NCBI RefSeq assembly: GCF_030539355.1
Contig: NZ_JAUNSF010000001.1
Location: 62,001 to 126,000 of the forward strand
Direction of reading: 5' to 3'
Origin: Sutterella sp.
GTDB lineage: Bacteria > Pseudomonadota > Gammaproteobacteria > Burkholderiales > Burkholderiaceae_F
DNA: 64,000 bases
Shown in pieces: positions 60,941 to 64,000 of the stretch (position 1 is its first letter; each line of letters opens with the position of its first letter). The position numbers and the translations under genes were made by a program. The notes beneath the pieces were generated by a model. The model was not told where the DNA came from and did not search any database. It was given only the letters and a program-made list of their open reading frames with translations.

Positions 60941-61519
60941 GTGTTCCAGATACGCCTTCACGGCCGCGGAGGCCAGGGTGTCGTGACCGCGGCAGAGATG
61001 CTCGCGCTTGCAGGCTTCACCGAGGGTCACAAGGCCCAGGCGTTCCCGAGCTTCGGCTCGGAGCGCACCGGCGCGCCTGTCGTTGCCTACGCCCGACTCG
61101 CTCAGAAGGAAATCCGCCTTCGCGAACCGATTCTTGAGCCCGATGTGGTGCTCGTCCAGGACCGCACCCTGCTTGAGTGCGTCCCTGTCTTCTCGGGCCT
61201 GAAGCCCGAGGGCTACGTGCTCATCAACTCGAGCCAGACGCCCGAGGCCCTCGGCCTCGCCGACCTCGTCAAGTCGCTGCCCGCCGGGCATGTGATGACG
61301 GTTCCGGCCACCCAGTTCGCGCTTGACGCGCTCGGCCGCCCGCTCCCGGGCGCCGGCATGCTCGCGGGCTTCGCCGCCCAGACCGGCATGATGAAACTGA
61401 AGAGCGTCCAGGACGCCTACGCCGTCAAGTTCGCCGGCCGCATCGCCGAGGCGAACGCCGAGATCGCGCGTCTCGCCTATGAATACATCCTCGGGCAGAA
61501 GGAGAAGATCAATGCTTAA
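60941..61519 (+). CDS. 2-oxoacid:ferredoxin oxidoreductase gamma subunit
   Basis: A 192-residue gamma subunit. FQIRLHGRGGQGVVTAAEML, QAFPSFGSERTGAPVVAY and the ALGLADLVKSLPAG region are characteristic of pyruvate/2-ketoisovalerate oxidoreductases. It starts with GTG at 60941 after AAGGGGAAAAACT. First of the gamma-alpha-beta series. The enzyme oxidatively decarboxylates 2-oxoacids to acyl-CoA with ferredoxin, typical of anaerobes. Confidence 0.9.
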   Translation: MFQIRLHGRGGQGVVTAAEMLALAGFTEGHKAQAFPSFGSERTGAPVVAYARLAQKEIRLREPILEPDVVLVQDRTLLECVPVFSGLKPEGYVLINSSQTPEALGLADLVKSLPAGHVMTVPATQFALDALGRPLPGAGMLAGFAAQTGMMKLKSVQDAYAVKFAGRIAEANAEIARLAYEYILGQKEKINA

Positions 61520-62780
61520 GCAGATCGAAGGCTCTCAGGGCGTAGCCCAGGCCGTGGCGCTCTGTCGCCCGGATGTCGTTTGCGCCTATCCGATTTCTCC
61601 GCAGACCCACATCGTCGAGGCGCTGGGGCTCCTCTGCCGCAAGGGCGTGCTCCAGGACTGCGAGTACATCAACGTCGAGAGCGAGTTCGCCGCCATGTCG
61701 GTGGCGATCGGCGCCTCCGTCGCGGGCGGCCGCGCCTACACGGCCACCGCGAGCCAGGGCCTGCTCTTCATGGTCGAGGCGATCTACAACGCCGGCGGCC
61801 TGGGGCTGCCGATCGTGATGACGGTCGCCAACCGCGCCATCGGCGCTCCGATCAACATCTGGAATGACCATTCCGACTCGATCAGCCAGCGCGACAGCGG
61901 TTGGCTGCAGCTCTTCGCCGAGACGAACCAGGAGGCGTGCGACCTGCACATCCAGGCCTTCCGCATCGCCGAGGAACTCTCCGTGCCGGTGATGGTCTGC
62001 ATGGACGGCTTCGTGCTCACGCACGCCTTCGAGGAGATGGACATCCCCGACCAGGCCGCCGTCGACGCGTTCCTGCCGCCCTATCGTCCGCGTCAGATCC
62101 TTGACCCGGATCATCCCTACTCCATCGGCGCCATGGTCGGTCCCGAGGCCTTCACCGAGGTCCGCTGGCTGCAGCACCGCCGCATGGAGGACGCGATCCC
62201 CGTCATCGAGCGCGTCCAGAAGGAGTTCGAGCAGGTCTTCGGCCGCCCCGCGGGCGGTCTGCTCTCGACCTACCGTCTCGAGGACGCCGAGGTCGCGGTC
62301 ATTGCCATGGGCTCGCTCTCGGGCACGATCAAGGACACGATCGACGAGATGCGCGAGGACGGCCGCAAGATCGGCGTTCTCGTCCTCAAGAGCTTCCGTC
62401 CGTTCCCGTTCGAGGCGCTCCGCAAGGCGCTCTCCGGCATCCCGGCCGTCATCGTGACCGAGCGCACGCTCTCCGCGGGCGGCGCCTGCCCGGTGTCGCT
62501 CGAGGTCATGAAGGCCCTCAAGGGCCTGCCCGTCCGTCAGCACACGGTCATCGCCGGCCTTGGCGGCCGTTCGGTCTCGAAGGCCTCCCTCCGTGCGGTT
62601 TATGAAAAGGCGCTTGACGGCACGCTTCCCGAGGATGAGGAGACGTTCCTCGACCTCGACAAGGAGCTTGTCACCCGTCAGCTTGAGCGCGAGAAGGCCT
62701 CGCGCCACGTCGGCCCCGTCGCCGAGGCGCTCAACCGCCATGTCAACGAGCGCAAGCTTGCGCGCGGCGAGGAGATCTGA
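61512..62780 (+). CDS. 2-oxoacid:ferredoxin oxidoreductase alpha subunit
   Basis: A 422-residue alpha subunit with an N-terminal pyrimidine-binding domain (VVCAYPISPQTHIVEAL, NVESEFAAMSVAIGA, TATASQGLLFMVEAIY) and a transketolase-C-like domain. ATG 61512 overlaps the gamma-subunit stop by 8 nt, so the two are coupled. Substrate (pyruvate or a branched-chain 2-oxoacid) is not decided by sequence. Confidence 0.93.
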   Translation: MLKQIEGSQGVAQAVALCRPDVVCAYPISPQTHIVEALGLLCRKGVLQDCEYINVESEFAAMSVAIGASVAGGRAYTATASQGLLFMVEAIYNAGGLGLPIVMTVANRAIGAPINIWNDHSDSISQRDSGWLQLFAETNQEACDLHIQAFRIAEELSVPVMVCMDGFVLTHAFEEMDIPDQAAVDAFLPPYRPRQILDPDHPYSIGAMVGPEAFTEVRWLQHRRMEDAIPVIERVQKEFEQVFGRPAGGLLSTYRLEDAEVAVIAMGSLSGTIKDTIDEMREDGRKIGVLVLKSFRPFPFEALRKALSGIPAVIVTERTLSAGGACPVSLEVMKALKGLPVRQHTVIAGLGGRSVSKASLRAVYEKALDGTLPEDEETFLDLDKELVTRQLEREKASRHVGPVAEALNRHVNERKLARGEEI

Positions 62781-62782
62781 AA

Positions 62783-63847
62783 ATGGCCCAGGAAGTACAT
62801 TTCTATCAGACCGGCACCTTCACGGCCGGCAACCGTCTGCTCGGGCCGGAGTCGCGCTCGCTGCAGTCCTCCATGGAGCGTTTCAACTCGCTCACGTCCG
62901 GTCACCGCGCCTGCCAGGGGTGCGGCGAGGCCCTCGGCGCCCGCTACGCCGTCGACGCCGCGATGCGCGCCTCCGGCGGGCGGCTGGCTGCGGCGAACGC
63001 CACGGGCTGCCTCGAGGTCTTCTCGACCCCGTACCCCGAGACGAGCTGGCAGCTCCCGTGGTTCCACTCGCTCTTCGGCAACACGGCCGCGGTCGCGAGC
63101 GGCATGGCCGCCGCCTTCCGCGTCCGCGCGAAGAAGTCGGGCAGCACGCTCACCCGCGTCATCGCCATGGGCGGCGACGGCGGCACGACCGACATCGGCT
63201 TCGGCTGCCTCTCGGGCATGTTCGAGCGCAACGATGACGTGCTCTACATCTGCTACGACAACGAGGCGTACATGAACACGGGCGTGCAGCGCTCGTCGGC
63301 CACGCCTCCGGCCGCGCGCACGGCCACCACGCAGATCGCGGGCAGCGAGCCCGGCAACCAGTGGGGCCAGGGCAAGGACGTCCCGCTCATCGCCATGGCG
63401 CACGGCATCCCCTACGTCGCCACGGCGACCGTCGCGGATCTGCGCGACCTCGAGCGCAAGGTCGAGAAGGCCATGAGCATCAAGGGCGCCCGCTACATCC
63501 ACATCCTCGTGCCCTGCCCGCTCGGCTGGGGCGTTGCCTCCGGCAAGACCATCGAGTGCGCGCGTCTCGCGATCGAGACGGGCTGCTTCCCGGTCTTCGA
63601 GGCCGAGTACGGTGAAGTGACGAACGTCCGCCGCATCCGCAAGCTGCAGCCCGTCGAGAACTATCTCAAGCTGCAGAAGCGCTTCGCGCACCTCTTCGGC
63701 AAGAAGGGCGACCCCGCCGTCATCGCGCGTATGCAGGAACTCTGCGACCGCAACATTGAAAAGTTCAGCCTCCTCGCGGGTGAGGAGGAGATGGATGCCC
63801 CGATCCCCGTGCCTGCCCAGGCCGAGGAGCGCAACCAGGTGATCTGA
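62783..63847 (+). CDS. 2-oxoacid:ferredoxin oxidoreductase beta subunit
   Basis: A 354-residue thiamine-diphosphate-binding subunit. HRACQGCGEALG (Cys44 and Cys47) provides Fe-S ligands, AANATGCLE is the TPP pocket, and MGGDGGTTDIGFG is the Mg-TPP binding motif. The substrate loop contains YDNEAYMNTGVQRSS. It begins 2 nt after the alpha subunit. No ferredoxin-like delta subunit is seen between these genes. Confidence 0.93.
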   Translation: MAQEVHFYQTGTFTAGNRLLGPESRSLQSSMERFNSLTSGHRACQGCGEALGARYAVDAAMRASGGRLAAANATGCLEVFSTPYPETSWQLPWFHSLFGNTAAVASGMAAAFRVRAKKSGSTLTRVIAMGGDGGTTDIGFGCLSGMFERNDDVLYICYDNEAYMNTGVQRSSATPPAARTATTQIAGSEPGNQWGQGKDVPLIAMAHGIPYVATATVADLRDLERKVEKAMSIKGARYIHILVPCPLGWGVASGKTIECARLAIETGCFPVFEAEYGEVTNVRRIRKLQPVENYLKLQKRFAHLFGKKGDPAVIARMQELCDRNIEKFSLLAGEEEMDAPIPVPAQAEERNQVI

Positions 63848-63865
63848 TGCGGAGGCGAGAGAAAA

Positions 63866-64000
63866 ATGACTACTGAAAAACCCTTTGCCATCACCCTTGA
63901 CGTAGGTTCGTCGCTTGCCAACCGCACCGGCTCGTGGCGCACCCTCAAGCCCGTCTATGTGACCCGTCTGCCGCCGTGCAACGCCAAGTGCCCGGCGGGC
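63866..64000 (+). CDS. NAD(P)-binding oxidoreductase subunit, partial
   Basis: The first 45 codons of a gene cut by the window edge, after a strong GGAGGCGAGAG site. The residues LPPCNAKCPAG near the end form the N-terminal cysteine cluster of the glutamate-synthase-small-subunit-like family. SLANRTGSWRTLKPVYVTR fits homologues that partner 2-oxoacid oxidoreductases and pass electrons between ferredoxin and NAD(P). The rest lies outside the window. Confidence 0.7.
   Translation, partial: MTTEKPFAITLDVGSSLANRTGSWRTLKPVYVTRLPPCNAKCPAG

Overview
This GC-rich window looks like the replication-origin neighbourhood of a betaproteobacterial chromosome, most likely Burkholderiales and plausibly Sutterellaceae. 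That assignment is an inference. It rests on gyrB-dnaN-dnaA facing rpmH-rnpA-yidD-yidC, the run mnmE-mnmG-rsmG-marC-parA-parB-atpIBEFHAGDC, the DUF971-ubiE-Tim44 cluster, a CydP-type bd-oxidase small subunit, a Tat-exported flavoprotein reductase and a pyruvate:ferredoxin-type oxidoreductase. The last three suggest an anaerobic or microaerophilic host-associated lifestyle. I saw no transposase, phage gene, CRISPR array or rRNA operon.

Layout. 1-130: an isolated stretch with a perfect DnaA box, a GC-rich spacer, CTA trinucleotide repeats and an AT-rich tail, resembling a bacterial origin-unwinding element. 249-6544 (minus): 5'-nucleotidase, gyrB, dnaN, dnaA. 6545-7187: classical oriC/promoter region with several DnaA boxes. 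7188-9866 (plus): rpmH, rnpA, yidD, yidC. 10000-10323 (minus): small membrane protein. 10420-16853 (plus): tRNA modification (mnmE, mnmG), rsmG, a MarC protein and parAB. 17023-24059: complete F1Fo ATP synthase operon. 24241-28185: UspA-like protein, hemE, priA. 28209-28283: tRNA-Arg(CCG). 28393-30705: DUF971 protein, ubiE, Tim44-like protein. 30971-35923: sodium:solute symporter, glmU, glmS.

36027-39740: a secreted orphan and a Tat flavoprotein reductase, divergent from a MerR-type regulator. 39882-40529: a second MarC protein. 40850-47511: an RND efflux operon (adaptor, pump, outer membrane channel, TetR regulator) behind a striking array of GTTCA half-sites. 47627-51834 (minus): DegP/MucD protease and a membrane protein-response regulator-histidine kinase operon. 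51904-53031 (plus): membrane protein and YaeQ. 53062-56870 (minus): cytochrome bd operon cydP-cydA-cydB-cydX-ybgE with a truncated haemoglobin at its end. 57054-59279 (plus): a PAS-AAA-Fis regulator lacking GAFTGA, and an alpha/beta hydrolase. 59356-60474 (minus): DUF1801 and DUF3455 proteins. 60941-64000 (plus): 2-oxoacid oxidoreductase gamma, alpha and beta subunits and the start of an NAD(P)-binding partner cut by the window edge.

Most genes are core functions and show no sign of recent transfer. The most unusual signals are regulatory: the detached origin-like element at the left edge, DnaA boxes upstream of priA, the 12-bp periodic GTTCA array before the efflux operon with a matching palindrome upstream of the flavoprotein gene, and the cyd operon facing a GAFTGA-less PAS regulator preceded by TGGCAG repeats. 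I did not identify a clear-cut new defence or biosynthetic system.
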